From positions 1-40,454 of the forward strand of contig JABJPX010000076.1 in NCBI GenBank assembly GCA_018663625.1: 40,454 nucleotides of DNA. Reading direction: 5' to 3'. This document shows, piece after piece, positions 22,792 through 32,064 of this stretch; within the stretch, counting starts at the first letter, position 1; each line of letters starts with the position of its first letter. The notes under the pieces are model-generated. The model was not told the DNA's origin, made no database searches, and saw only the letters and a list, made by a program, of their open reading frames with translations. The stretch comes from Polaribacter sp. GTDB taxonomy: Bacteria; Bacteroidota; Bacteroidia; Flavobacteriales; Flavobacteriaceae. Both the position numbers and the translations under genes were made by a program.

Positions 22792-24810
22792 ATGAGAAAG
22801 TTACTTCGTTATTTACCTTTCCATTTTACGGTATGCCTTATTCTTGGTATTTGTTTTCAGTATTATTTGAAAATTTGGAATTATGGCATCCTAAAACCAA
22901 TATGGATACTGCTTTTTCTTTTGGGAATGCTTTTTGTTTTTAGAAATAGCATACGATACACCGTAACTATTTTTCTTCTTTTTGTTTTTTTAGGAATTAG
23001 TGCTGTGTATTTTTCGAATGACACGAATTATGATTCTTATTATCAGCATAAAATCACAAAAAATTCAAGCGCTCTTTTAGTAATTTCTAAAGTAGTAAAA
23101 GAAGGGACGTACGCCTATAAATATGTTGCTCAGGTTACTCAAATTGACGGTGTTCCTTCGCGAGGAAGTGTATTGCTCAATGTAGAGAAAGACAGTCTAA
23201 AAACGACCTTTAATGTTGATGACTCCATTTTAGTATCTGCTGACTTTACGTCCTTAAAACCTCCTCTAAACCCGCATCAATTCCATTACAAACAGTATTT
23301 AGCAAGGCAAGGCATTCATCAACAAGTATTTCTTAAAAAAGATCGATATCAGCTTCTTGGTAAAGGCCGATTTTCATTGCGAGGGTTCTCTGCAATAATT
23401 CGGGCAAAAATTAACACAGCACTCCAAAAACAGGCGTTCAGTAAAAATACTTTAGCAGTTATGAACGCTCTTTTGTTAGGACAAAGGCAAGATCTTTCCA
23501 ACGAGCTGCGAAACGCATATACAAATGCAGGTGCCATTCATATTTTAGCAGTATCGGGCTTGCATGTGGGGATCCTTTTATTATTGCTTAATTTTTTATT
23601 GCAACCTATTGAAAGGGTACAACATGGGAGATTTATAAAAATAATCTTAGTAGTTGTGTTGCTTTGGTGTTTTGCTCTCATTGCAGGAATGTCCGCATCG
23701 GTTGTTAGAGCCGTTACTATGTTTAGTTTTGTAGCTATTGGCCTTTCGTTTAAGAGGCGTAAAACCATTCTCTTTTCATTGATTTCGTCTGCATTTTTAT
23801 TGCTTCTTGTGAAACCAATGTTTTTATTTGATGTTGGTTTTCAATTAAGCTATTTGGCGGTTTTTGGGATTGTTTGGGTACAACCAAAATTAGCAAATCT
23901 ATTTAATTGTAAGTATTGGTTCTTCCGGAAAGTTTGGAGCTTGTGTTCGGTTTCTATTGCTGCTAAAATGGGAGTTTTGCCGTTGAGTTTGTATTATTTC
24001 CATCAATTTCCAGGATTGTTTTTCTTGTCAAATGTATTAATTATCCCCTTTTTAGGGGCGATTTTAATGGGAGGAATCCTCGTTATTATTCTCGCGCTCT
24101 CCAACATACTACCCCATTTTATCACTGTTTTCTATAATGGTATTATTGAAGTTTTAAATGGATTGATTCATTGGATATCTTCGAAAGAAGCTTTTTTGTT
24201 TCAAGGAATTCCGATGTCTTTTTTGATGCTGTTTGCCAGTTACCTTTTTGTCATTACATTGTTTCAGGTTTGTGTAAAATTCAATGTAAAAAAACTGCGC
24301 TACTTTTTACTTTCTTTGCTTCTTTTACAAGGGGTTTTATGGTTTGAACACTTAAAATTCACAAGTAAAAATGAATTCATCGTTTTACATCGATCTAGAA
24401 AAAGTATCTATGGGGTGCGGAAAGGAAAAGCTCTTTTTTTAAAAACAAATCAAGATGTAAAGTCATGGGAGCAAATAACTCAAATAGAAAATTATAAGGT
24501 CGGAGAGCAGCTTGATTTTGTGGAACTGCAACCCGCAACGAATTATTTTAAGATTGGGAATCAAGATTTTTTAGTTGTGGATTCGCTTGGAGTCTATCAA
24601 GTAAAAGGATTGAAAAATCCAATTGTTTTGTTGCAAAATTCGCCAAAAATAAATCTTGCTCGATTGCTAAAAACGTTAGGTCCAAAAAAGGTAATTGTCG
24701 ATTGTAATAATTACAAATCTTATATAGAAAGTTGGCGTCGTGTTTGTGACAAAAACCGCATTCCATTTCATGATACAGGGGAGCAAGGCGCCTATATTTT
24801 AAAATTTTAA
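22792..24810 (+). CDS. comEC: ComEC/Rec2 family DNA uptake protein with degenerate C-terminal domain
   Basis: ComEC forms the inner-membrane channel for single-stranded DNA in natural transformation. The N-terminus has membrane spans and a DUF4131-like soluble segment ('SSALLVISKVVKEG', 'GSVLLNVEKDSL', 'PPLNPHQFHYKQYLARQGI'). The competence core starts near residue 220 with 'AVMNALLLGQRQDLSNELRN' and 'GAIHILAVSGLHVGILLLLL', followed by many spans up to about residue 510. The last 160 residues resemble the beta-lactamase-like domain in outline ('VIVDCNNYKSYIESWRR', 'IPFHDTGEQGAYIL') but lack the H-x-H-x-D-H metal motif, so this domain probably has no nuclease activity here. Length 672 aa is typical for Bacteroidota. 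Confidence 0.9.
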   Translation: MRKLLRYLPFHFTVCLILGICFQYYLKIWNYGILKPIWILLFLLGMLFVFRNSIRYTVTIFLLFVFLGISAVYFSNDTNYDSYYQHKITKNSSALLVISKVVKEGTYAYKYVAQVTQIDGVPSRGSVLLNVEKDSLKTTFNVDDSILVSADFTSLKPPLNPHQFHYKQYLARQGIHQQVFLKKDRYQLLGKGRFSLRGFSAIIRAKINTALQKQAFSKNTLAVMNALLLGQRQDLSNELRNAYTNAGAIHILAVSGLHVGILLLLLNFLLQPIERVQHGRFIKIILVVVLLWCFALIAGMSASVVRAVTMFSFVAIGLSFKRRKTILFSLISSAFLLLLVKPMFLFDVGFQLSYLAVFGIVWVQPKLANLFNCKYWFFRKVWSLCSVSIAAKMGVLPLSLYYFHQFPGLFFLSNVLIIPFLGAILMGGILVIILALSNILPHFITVFYNGIIEVLNGLIHWISSKEAFLFQGIPMSFLMLFASYLFVITLFQVCVKFNVKKLRYFLLSLLLLQGVLWFEHLKFTSKNEFIVLHRSRKSIYGVRKGKALFLKTNQDVKSWEQITQIENYKVGEQLDFVELQPATNYFKIGNQDFLVVDSLGVYQVKGLKNPIVLLQNSPKINLARLLKTLGPKKVIVDCNNYKSYIESWRRVCDKNRIPFHDTGEQGAYILKF

Positions 24811-24819
24811 GCCTGCTGT

Positions 24820-25371
24820 TTATTCAACGAATTCGTATACAAAAGAGTTACTGTATTTTGTAAAATCTTCCTTACTATTAATTTTTTTGTAATCTTCTCC
24901 TTTAAAAAGTTTTAAATATACCTCCAATTGTTTTGGGGTTTGATAGCCTTTTAATGGAGCTACCAAATCTGCGTTTTCATTCAAAAAAACAATCGTCGGA
25001 AACGCTCTAACACCAAGTGATCTTGCCAGTTGGTGCGCCGAATTTCTTCTTTTTGCTTTCTTAGGATTGTAATTTGGATTTTCATAAAGCTTGCCTTTAA
25101 ACGTTAGGACCTCATTTCCCTCTGCATTAAACTTTACGGCATAGTAATGGGCATTGATGTAGTTGGCAACACTCTTGTTTGCGAAGGTGTTTTTATCCAA
25201 CATTTTACAGGGACCACACCAAACAGTATACATGTCTATTAGAATTTTTTTAGGCGTCTTTTTTTGAAGTTCGACCGCCTTTTCTAAAGAGATCCAATTG
25301 ATTTTTTCTTGCGCATTTAAGGAAAGCGAAGAGAATGTTGCAATTGCAAAAAAGAAAATTATTTTATTCAT
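24820..25371 (-). CDS. Secreted thioredoxin-fold protein
   Basis: A 183-aa periplasmic protein with a signal peptide (1-20, ending SLNAQ) and a thioredoxin domain carrying the redox site Cys52-Gly-Pro-Cys55 ('DMYTVWCGPCKML'). The cis-proline region is present as 'GVRAFPTIVFLNEN'. An extra segment of about 25 residues with many Lys and Asn ('YENPNYNPKKAKRRNSAHQL') is inserted between the halves, as in thioredoxin family 'DUF255-like' proteins of Bacteroidota. It should act on envelope disulfides. It is the last gene of the DPP-IV/POT operon, starting 23 bases after the second transporter's stop. Confidence 0.9.
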   Translation of the reverse strand: MNKIIFFFAIATFSSLSLNAQEKINWISLEKAVELQKKTPKKILIDMYTVWCGPCKMLDKNTFANKSVANYINAHYYAVKFNAEGNEVLTFKGKLYENPNYNPKKAKRRNSAHQLARSLGVRAFPTIVFLNENADLVAPLKGYQTPKQLEVYLKLFKGEDYKKINSKEDFTKYSNSFVYEFVE

Positions 25372-25394
25372 AATTGTGAAACTGATTTAATAAG

Positions 25395-26966
25395 TTATTT
25401 TATTCCATGCATTAATTTCTTCATAATAGGCGATAATCCTATTAAAATTAATCCAGCAAAAACAGGTACAAATGTAAAAATTAGAAAGAAGGTACTCATA
25501 CTGTATGCTGCGGTAATTTGATCGATCATTCCCCCCATTGATCCTGCAGCTTTATTACCCATACCGATTGCAATGTACCAGAGTCCATACATAAGGCCAA
25601 TTTTTGCAGCTGGAACTAACTTACTAACGTAAGAGAGTCCTACAGGTGATAATGTTAATTCTCCAAGGGTATGCAGTAAGTAGGCCAGTATTAAGAAGAT
25701 CATACTAACAGACGCTGTTTGTGCTCCTTGTGGGATACTCAAAGATCCGTATGCTAAAATTCCAAATCCTAGACCGAGTAGAATGAGCCCTGCCCCAAAT
25801 TTAACCGGAGCAGATGGGTTGTATTTGCTTTCCCATAATTTTGAAAATAAAGGGGCGAAAGTAATGATATAAAAAGAATTTAATATGGAAAACCAAGATG
25901 CTGGCACCTCTGTTTTTACTTCAGAAAACTGATTTTTTAACATCCAAAGAACGATGGTCCAAATAATAACAAAACTCGTTCCTAAAAAAACATTAGAAAG
26001 GGCATATTTTTTAAATGTTATTTGAAATAATTTAAAAAGAACATAGGTGATAATAAGGAGTGGTACCACTGTAAGAAGCGTATTCGAAATTCTAAAAATA
26101 TTCGCAGCATTTCCTTCTAAGACTCTATTTGTGTAGTCCTTTGCAAAAATAGTCATAGAACCTCCAGCTTGTTCAAAAGCTGCCCAAAAGAAAATAGTAA
26201 AAAAAGCCAAAATACCAACGACAATATAGCGATCTCGTTGTACTCTTGGCGCTACTACTTCTTGAGTTGTTGTAGCTTTTTCCTCAGTAGTTTTATTTTC
26301 ATATTCTTTTGTTTTAGCAGCAGACAATCCAACTTTTCCAAAAATTCCTTGTGCCAACCAAAACTGTAAAGTACCAAAAAACATAAAGATACCAGCGAGT
26401 CCAAATCCGTAGTGCCATCCTTGTGTCTCTCCAATGTATCCACAAAGTAATATTCCAAGAAAAGCTCCTGCATTTACGCCCATATAGTATATTGTAAAAG
26501 CACCATCTTTTTTCTCTTGTGCATTTATATACATTCCATTAATAATAGAGGTCATATTGGGCTTAAATAAACCATTTCCTGCGACTAACAATCCAATCCC
26601 TATATACAAGCTCCAGGGGGTGTCAAAGGCCATTGCACCATGACCCAACGCCATAATGAACGCGCCCCAAACAACGGAGTTTCGGTAACCAAAATATTTA
26701 TCAGCGAACCAGCCCCCGAGGATAGGAGAAAAATAGACCAACATTGTGTATGTTCCATACAATCCTAAAGCGTCTTCTCTTGACCAAGCCCAGCCCCCAT
26801 CAATTAATGCAGAGGTAAGAAATAATACTAAAATAGCACGCATTCCGTAATAGGAAAATCGTTCCCACATTTCTGTGAAGAATAGGACAAATAGTCCAGA
26901 TGGATGTCCCATTAATAATTTACTGTTCATTTCTGAACCTTCAAATCTGTATTTAGATGTATTCAT
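25395..26966 (-). CDS. POT/PTR family proton-coupled peptide transporter (second copy)
   Basis: This 523-aa inner-membrane protein imports di- and tripeptides with protons. The POT signature is at the start: 'FTEMWERFSYYGMRAILVLF' with the ExxERFxYY proton/peptide motif. Further blocks are 'GTYTMLVYFSPILGGWFADKYFG', 'GNGLFKPNMTSIINGMY' and 'FTIYYMGVNAGAFLGILLCGYIG'; about 12-14 spans are expected. It is a diverged paralogue of the neighbour at 27006-28397. A central cytoplasmic linker (about 220-245) rich in Lys, Glu and Thr is longer than in the paralogue. It lies 39 bases downstream of that gene in the same operon. Confidence 0.94.
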   Translation of the reverse strand: MNTSKYRFEGSEMNSKLLMGHPSGLFVLFFTEMWERFSYYGMRAILVLFLTSALIDGGWAWSREDALGLYGTYTMLVYFSPILGGWFADKYFGYRNSVVWGAFIMALGHGAMAFDTPWSLYIGIGLLVAGNGLFKPNMTSIINGMYINAQEKKDGAFTIYYMGVNAGAFLGILLCGYIGETQGWHYGFGLAGIFMFFGTLQFWLAQGIFGKVGLSAAKTKEYENKTTEEKATTTQEVVAPRVQRDRYIVVGILAFFTIFFWAAFEQAGGSMTIFAKDYTNRVLEGNAANIFRISNTLLTVVPLLIITYVLFKLFQITFKKYALSNVFLGTSFVIIWTIVLWMLKNQFSEVKTEVPASWFSILNSFYIITFAPLFSKLWESKYNPSAPVKFGAGLILLGLGFGILAYGSLSIPQGAQTASVSMIFLILAYLLHTLGELTLSPVGLSYVSKLVPAAKIGLMYGLWYIAIGMGNKAAGSMGGMIDQITAAYSMSTFFLIFTFVPVFAGLILIGLSPIMKKLMHGIK

Positions 26967-27005
26967 TTTTTTTAGGGGAAAGTAAATTGAATATTAAATT
27001 TTTAT

Positions 27006-28397
27006 TTAAGCAATGTTTGTTTGAGTATCTTCAGCTCCATGTGTTAATCTTTTTAAAGGTTTTAAAATTGCAATTATTAAAAAGCCAAAAATGGTACATG
27101 TAACTGCAATTCCTGTAAATACCTCAAAATCTCCTGCATTTTCAGACAATCCACCAACCAAACCAGCGACTTTATTTCCAAGTCCTGTTGCAGCAAAATA
27201 AGCTCCCATCATGAAAGATGCATATTTAACAGGTGCTAATTTTGTGATAAACGACAATGCTACTGGTGAAGCACATAATTCTCCTATTGTATGAAAAAGG
27301 TAGGCTAAAACCAACCAAATCATAGCAGATTTTTCTGCAACTTCACTACCATTCATAAGCACTTCAGATGCTGCTTTACTCATAAAGAAAAACCCGAAAG
27401 CCATAATAATTACACCAATTGCCATTTTAAATAATGAAGAAGATTCTTTTCCTTTATTTTTCCATTTATGCCAAAAACTACCAACAGCAGTTCCCAACAC
27501 AATAATGAAAAAAGCATTGATAGATTGAAAAACGGCTGCTGGAATTTCATTTCCAATAAAAGGGAGTGAAAAAGATAAAATTCTGTTTGTTTTTTGCTCT
27601 GTATACAGGCTCATTAGCCCACCAGCTTGCTCAAAAGCTCCCCAGAAAACGATAATAATAAGGAATGATAAAAACATAACTAACATTCTGTCTTTTTCAA
27701 CCTTGTTTAAGGGCTTTTTAAGTAAGTCTTTGTCTGGAGAGTCTGCTTTACCAATAAAATCTCCAACTGTTCCTAAGAACTTTAAACCATACATGTAGAC
27801 AATCTGTCCAATAGCCATTCCAATTCCAGCCAAACCAAATCCATAATGCCATCCATATTCAGCTGCAACAGCTCCAACGATAAGTGCTCCTAAAAAAGCC
27901 CCTAAATTAATCCCTATGTAAAAGACATAAAAACCTTTGTCTCTTCGATCATCTCCTTTTTGGTATAGGCCACCAACCATTGTTGAAATATTTGGTTTTA
28001 AGAATCCAACACCCGTTACAATGAAGATAAGTCCCGCAAAAAAGGCCCATTGAGTATCTACAGCAAGAATACTGTGTCCAATACATAGTAAAATTCCACC
28101 CAACATCACTGCCTTCTTTTGACCGATAAATTTATCGGCAATCCAACCTCCTGGAATAGAAGTTAAATAAACAAACATGGTATACGTACCATAAAAAGAG
28201 AGTGTCTCACCGTTTGTCCAACCAAATCCAGATTGAGGGTCTCCTAATATAATTGGAGCAGCAAGGTATAATGTTAAGATGGCACGCATCCCATAATAAG
28301 AAAATCGTTCCCACATTTCTACAAAGAATAAAACATAAAGTCCTACTGGATGCCCAAATAATTCTTTTTGATGTGGTAATTTTGCGGTATTGTTCAT
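27006..28397 (-). CDS. POT/PTR family proton-coupled peptide transporter (first copy)
   Basis: A 463-aa di- and tripeptide importer of the major facilitator superfamily. It shows 'FVEMWERFSYYGMRAILTLYL' (ExxERF motif), 'GTYTMFVYLTSIPGGWIADKFIG', 'GVGFLKPNISTMVGGLY' and 'FYVFYIGINLGAFLGALIVG', all POT hallmarks. It follows the DPP-IV gene by 30 bases and is followed by a second POT gene, so dipeptides released by DPP-IV in the periplasm can be taken up at once. The two paralogues share the motif regions but are clearly diverged in the loops, which suggests an old duplication with different peptide preference. Confidence 0.94.
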   Translation of the reverse strand: MNNTAKLPHQKELFGHPVGLYVLFFVEMWERFSYYGMRAILTLYLAAPIILGDPQSGFGWTNGETLSFYGTYTMFVYLTSIPGGWIADKFIGQKKAVMLGGILLCIGHSILAVDTQWAFFAGLIFIVTGVGFLKPNISTMVGGLYQKGDDRRDKGFYVFYIGINLGAFLGALIVGAVAAEYGWHYGFGLAGIGMAIGQIVYMYGLKFLGTVGDFIGKADSPDKDLLKKPLNKVEKDRMLVMFLSFLIIIVFWGAFEQAGGLMSLYTEQKTNRILSFSLPFIGNEIPAAVFQSINAFFIIVLGTAVGSFWHKWKNKGKESSSLFKMAIGVIIMAFGFFFMSKAASEVLMNGSEVAEKSAMIWLVLAYLFHTIGELCASPVALSFITKLAPVKYASFMMGAYFAATGLGNKVAGLVGGLSENAGDFEVFTGIAVTCTIFGFLIIAILKPLKRLTHGAEDTQTNIA

Positions 28398-28427
28398 GTT
28401 TTATCTTTTTATTTTAGTTGATTTCTC

Positions 28428-30629
28428 TTATTTATGAATTAAATGTGTTTCTACAAAATTTGTCATTTTCGTGTACAAATTTAGTCGAGTATTTTTTCCT
28501 TTATAAATTCCGTGTGTTCTGTCGGGAACAATAAACATGTCAAATTGTTTGTTGGCTTCAATCAATGAATTGATCATTCGGTAACTGTTTTGAACGTGTA
28601 CATTGTCATCACCAGTACCATGAACCAATAAGTAATTTCCTTCTAATTTGTCTGCATAGTTTACAGGCGAATTGTCATCATATCCTCCTGGGTTTTCTTG
28701 CGGAGTTCTTAAAAAACGTTCTGTATAAACCGTATCGTAAAAACGCCAAGAAGTTACTGGTGCAACTGCGATTGCTGTGGTGAAAATGTCGTTTCCTTTT
28801 AACAATGAATTGGTGCTCATATGTCCCCCAAAAGACCAGCCCCAAATACCAATATTTTCAGTATCTATATACGAGCGTTCTGCTAATTTTTTAGCGGCAG
28901 CAATTTGATCTTCGGTTTCATATTTTACCAAATTTAGATAGGTTGATTTTTTAAAGTCACTTCCTTTAAACCCGGTTCCACGTCCATCAACACATACCAC
29001 AATCATTCCTTTTTGAGCCAACATATTGTGCCAGTAATCATTGCTGCCATTCCAGCGGTTGGCAACTTGTTGCGAGCCTGGACCTGAATATTGAAACATG
29101 AACAATGGGTATTTTTTGTTTTCATCAAAATCTACGGGTTTAAGCATCCACATGTTCAATTCATTTCCATTAATTTCTAGGGTCGAAAATTCTTTCGGAC
29201 TCATTTTATATTCAGACAGTTTTTCTTTCAATGCAACATTGTCCTTAATTACTTTTAACATTTCACCTTCAGCAGAGTAGAGTGCGTAAATAGGTGGAGT
29301 TACTGCCGATGAGTAGGTATTGATAAAATAGTTGAGGTTTGTGCTAAACGAAGCAGTATTTGTTCCCTCTTTATTGCTTAGTAATTTTTTATTATTTCCA
29401 TTCAAACCAATTGAATACACGCCTCTGTTGGTGGATCCATTTTCTACAGATTGGTAATAAATGATTTTTTTATCTTTATTAAAACCATAGTAATTAGTCA
29501 CTTCCCAATTCCCTGAAGTAATCTGATTGATCAATTTTCCAGAAAAATCATAATGATAAATATGATTAAACCCGTCCTTTTCGCTGGTCCAAATAAAACT
29601 ATTGTCATTTAAAAAAGTAAGATTGTCTGTAATGTCTATATATGCCTTGTCTGTTTCATTAAGTAATAACGAAGCACTTGCTTTAATTGCGTTTACTTTG
29701 TGCAATTTTAAGTTGTTTTGATGACGGTTTAAGGTAGTTGCTACCAAAACATCTGCGTCATTAGACCATTTAATTCTTGGAATGTATTCATAAGCACCCA
29801 ATTCAATTTGGCGGATACTTTTTGAAGAAACTCCATAGAGGTGTAAAGTAACCATCGCATTTTTTTCTCCAGCCTTTGGATATTTAAAAACCTGCTGTTT
29901 TGGATAGTTTTGATTTCCAACCATATCCATAGAAAACGTAGGAACTTGACTTTCGTTAAAACGTAAGAAAGCAATATTTTGACTGTCATTACTCCATTCA
30001 AAAGCCCTTACAAAACCAAATTCTTCTTCATAGACCCAATCTGTGATTCCGTTAATGACCTGATTCTTTTTACCATCATTCGTTATTTGGGTCACCTTAT
30101 TTGTACCAAGATTTTTGATAAAGATATTGTTGTCTTTCGCATAGGCTACTTTTTTATTATCCGGTGAAAAAACAGGTTCTTGAATGTTTTCACCAATCAA
30201 ACTTACTTTTTTAGAGGCAATATCATAGGCATAAAAGGTGCCTTTAAAAGAACGTCTGTAAATTTTTTCAAAATTAGTTCCTAAAATTAATTTCGTTTCA
30301 TCATTGTTAAATCGATAGGAAGAAAATCTAGCCAGTCCAGCTATATCTTTACTATTTACAAGTGTTTTAACCTTCTCTAAAGTTTGATAACTGTAAACAT
30401 CTATGGTAGTTGAATTGTTTGTTCTATCGAAATTTAATAGTGAATAAAAATCACCATTCATCGAGTTTAAAGCATTCATTCTTTGTGTAGAAAAGGTGCC
30501 GTCCCAAATGTTTTCTAGGCTAATGTTTTTAGCGCCTGTTGTAAAATTTGTTTTTTGGGAATTAATTTTTGGACATCCAAAAGAAAAAAGAAGGATGGAT
30601 ATAAAAAGTAGATTTCTCATAAGAAGCAT
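28428..30629 (-). CDS. Dipeptidyl-peptidase IV, S9 family
   Basis: The enzyme removes N-terminal dipeptides (typically X-Pro or X-Ala) in the periplasm. An N-terminal eight-bladed propeller (DPPIV_N; 'FARFSSYRFNNDETKLILG', 'WVYEEEFGFVRAFEWSND', with the Glu pair that holds the substrate amino terminus) is followed by the S9 hydrolase domain: nucleophile Ser in 'IWGWSFGGHMS', Asp in 'VHGTGDDNVHVQ' and His in 'PDRTHGIYKG'. The longest frame reaches 30707, but its first 26 residues are not signal-like; starting at ATG 30629 (or 30620) gives a proper signal peptide ('MRNLLFISILLFSFGC', possibly a lipoprotein). It leads the operon with the two POT transporters and a thioredoxin. Confidence 0.93.
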   Translation of the reverse strand: MLLMRNLLFISILLFSFGCPKINSQKTNFTTGAKNISLENIWDGTFSTQRMNALNSMNGDFYSLLNFDRTNNSTTIDVYSYQTLEKVKTLVNSKDIAGLARFSSYRFNNDETKLILGTNFEKIYRRSFKGTFYAYDIASKKVSLIGENIQEPVFSPDNKKVAYAKDNNIFIKNLGTNKVTQITNDGKKNQVINGITDWVYEEEFGFVRAFEWSNDSQNIAFLRFNESQVPTFSMDMVGNQNYPKQQVFKYPKAGEKNAMVTLHLYGVSSKSIRQIELGAYEYIPRIKWSNDADVLVATTLNRHQNNLKLHKVNAIKASASLLLNETDKAYIDITDNLTFLNDNSFIWTSEKDGFNHIYHYDFSGKLINQITSGNWEVTNYYGFNKDKKIIYYQSVENGSTNRGVYSIGLNGNNKKLLSNKEGTNTASFSTNLNYFINTYSSAVTPPIYALYSAEGEMLKVIKDNVALKEKLSEYKMSPKEFSTLEINGNELNMWMLKPVDFDENKKYPLFMFQYSGPGSQQVANRWNGSNDYWHNMLAQKGMIVVCVDGRGTGFKGSDFKKSTYLNLVKYETEDQIAAAKKLAERSYIDTENIGIWGWSFGGHMSTNSLLKGNDIFTTAIAVAPVTSWRFYDTVYTERFLRTPQENPGGYDDNSPVNYADKLEGNYLLVHGTGDDNVHVQNSYRMINSLIEANKQFDMFIVPDRTHGIYKGKNTRLNLYTKMTNFVETHLIHK

Positions 30630-30730
30630 GATTTTTAATAAAACTTTGCCAAGTTTACGGAAAAATCGGCAAAAATCATCCCAAAAAATTATAAATATTG
30701 AATTCAATACAATCTTTTCTACGATTCAAT

Positions 30731-30738
30731 TATCTTTG
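30731..30738 (+). promoter_or_regulatory. Probable -7 box for HMG-CoA reductase
   Basis: TATCTTTG is an exact TAnnTTTG match, 25 bases before the HMG-CoA reductase start. No -33 TTG at a normal distance is seen (the nearest, 30698-30700, is 30 bases away). Confidence 0.4.
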
Positions 30739-30763
30739 CAAGACTCAGAAAATAAGAATGTAG

Positions 30764-32032
30764 ATGTCTAAAGTTATTTCAGGATTTTCCAAACGAAGCA
30801 AACAAGAGAAAATTAATTGGTTAGCAGAAAACTATTTTGAAAAAAATACCCATGTTGTTGAAATTATACAACAGTATTGGAACACTGATGAAAAACTACA
30901 ACAACTGCATGACGATTTTATAGAAAACACCCTCACCAATTTTTACATGCCGTTTGGAGTTGCTCCTAATTTCCTAATCAATAATGAGACTTATGTAGTT
31001 CCAATGGTTATTGAAGAAAGCTCAGTAGTTGCTGCAGCATCATTAGTTGCAAAATATTGGAGTACAAGAGGTGGTTTTAAAACAACGGTTTTAGGAACTA
31101 CTAAAATTGGGCAAGTCCATTTTATGTTTGAAGGGGATAAAAAAGAGTTAACAGCCTATTTCACAAATAATAAAGAAAAATTAGTAGCCGCAACCGCTTC
31201 CATTACTAAAAATATGGACAAACGGGGGGGCGGAATTTTAGACTTAAAATTAGTGGATAAAACAGCTGAGTTAGCCAACTACTATCAGTTACATGTTACT
31301 TTTGAAACGAAAGATTCCATGGGTGCAAACTTTATCAATTCGTGTCTAGAGGCGATTGCAAATGCCTTTAGGAACGATCAAATTGAAATTATCATGAGCA
31401 TTCTTTCCAACTTTGTACCGGGTTGTTTGGTGCGTGCAGAAGTAAGTTGCCCGATTGCTGATTTGGGCGGAGAAAATCCACAGAAATTTGCAGAAAAATT
31501 TTACCAAGCAGTACAGATTGCCCAGATAGAACCCTATAGAGCTGTAACTCACAATAAAGGAATTATGAATGGAGTTGATGCAGTAGTGTTGGCAACAGGA
31601 AATGATTTTAGAGCCGTTGAAGCCGGAGCGCATGCCTATGCGTCTAAAGAAGGTGCTTATAAAAGCTTGTCTCATTGTACCATTGCTGACGGAATTTTTA
31701 AATTTTGGTTAGACATTCCATTGGCGTTAGGGACTGTTGGTGGATTAACGGCCTTGCACCCGATGGCAAAATTATCCCTAGAAATGTTGCAAAAACCCTC
31801 TGCAAATCGATTGATGGAGATTGTAGCCGCTGCCGGATTAGCGCAAAATTTTGCTGCATTAAGAGCGCTCACCACCAAAGGGATTCAGCATGGACATATG
31901 AAAATGCACTTGCAGAATATTTTAAATCAGTTGGGGGCGAATGCACAAGAGAAAGAAAAAATTACAACCTACTTTGACGGGAAAACAGTCACCCATGCAG
32001 CAGTGGTTTCTAAATTTGAAGAAATAAAATAA
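30764..32032 (+). CDS. mvaA: Class II hydroxymethylglutaryl-CoA reductase
   Basis: This enzyme reduces HMG-CoA to mevalonate, the committed step of the mevalonate route to isoprenoids. Class II features are 'ENTLTNFYMPFGVAPNFLIN' near 54-73, the catalytic Glu in 'VVPMVIEESSVVAAAS' (84-85), the Lys of 'THNKGIMNGVDAVV', the Asp in 'LATGNDFRAVEAGAHAYASK', and the terminal His region 'GIQHGHMKMHLQN'. The lack of a membrane anchor and the 422-aa length also fit class II. Annotated as 'degradative' in many genomes by family name, it is surely biosynthetic here given the mevalonate genes nearby. It is followed by the GYDIA kinase after 32 bases. Confidence 0.95.
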   Translation: MSKVISGFSKRSKQEKINWLAENYFEKNTHVVEIIQQYWNTDEKLQQLHDDFIENTLTNFYMPFGVAPNFLINNETYVVPMVIEESSVVAAASLVAKYWSTRGGFKTTVLGTTKIGQVHFMFEGDKKELTAYFTNNKEKLVAATASITKNMDKRGGGILDLKLVDKTAELANYYQLHVTFETKDSMGANFINSCLEAIANAFRNDQIEIIMSILSNFVPGCLVRAEVSCPIADLGGENPQKFAEKFYQAVQIAQIEPYRAVTHNKGIMNGVDAVVLATGNDFRAVEAGAHAYASKEGAYKSLSHCTIADGIFKFWLDIPLALGTVGGLTALHPMAKLSLEMLQKPSANRLMEIVAAAGLAQNFAALRALTTKGIQHGHMKMHLQNILNQLGANAQEKEKITTYFDGKTVTHAAVVSKFEEIK

Positions 32033-32064
32033 ACAGAGGTATTATCGCTTTTACAACTCATATT

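Noticed and set aside
25395..28397. Two adjacent POT genes considered as one gene split by a frameshift
   Set aside because: Each is complete with its own N-terminal ExxERF motif and full set of spans; they are paralogues, not halves.
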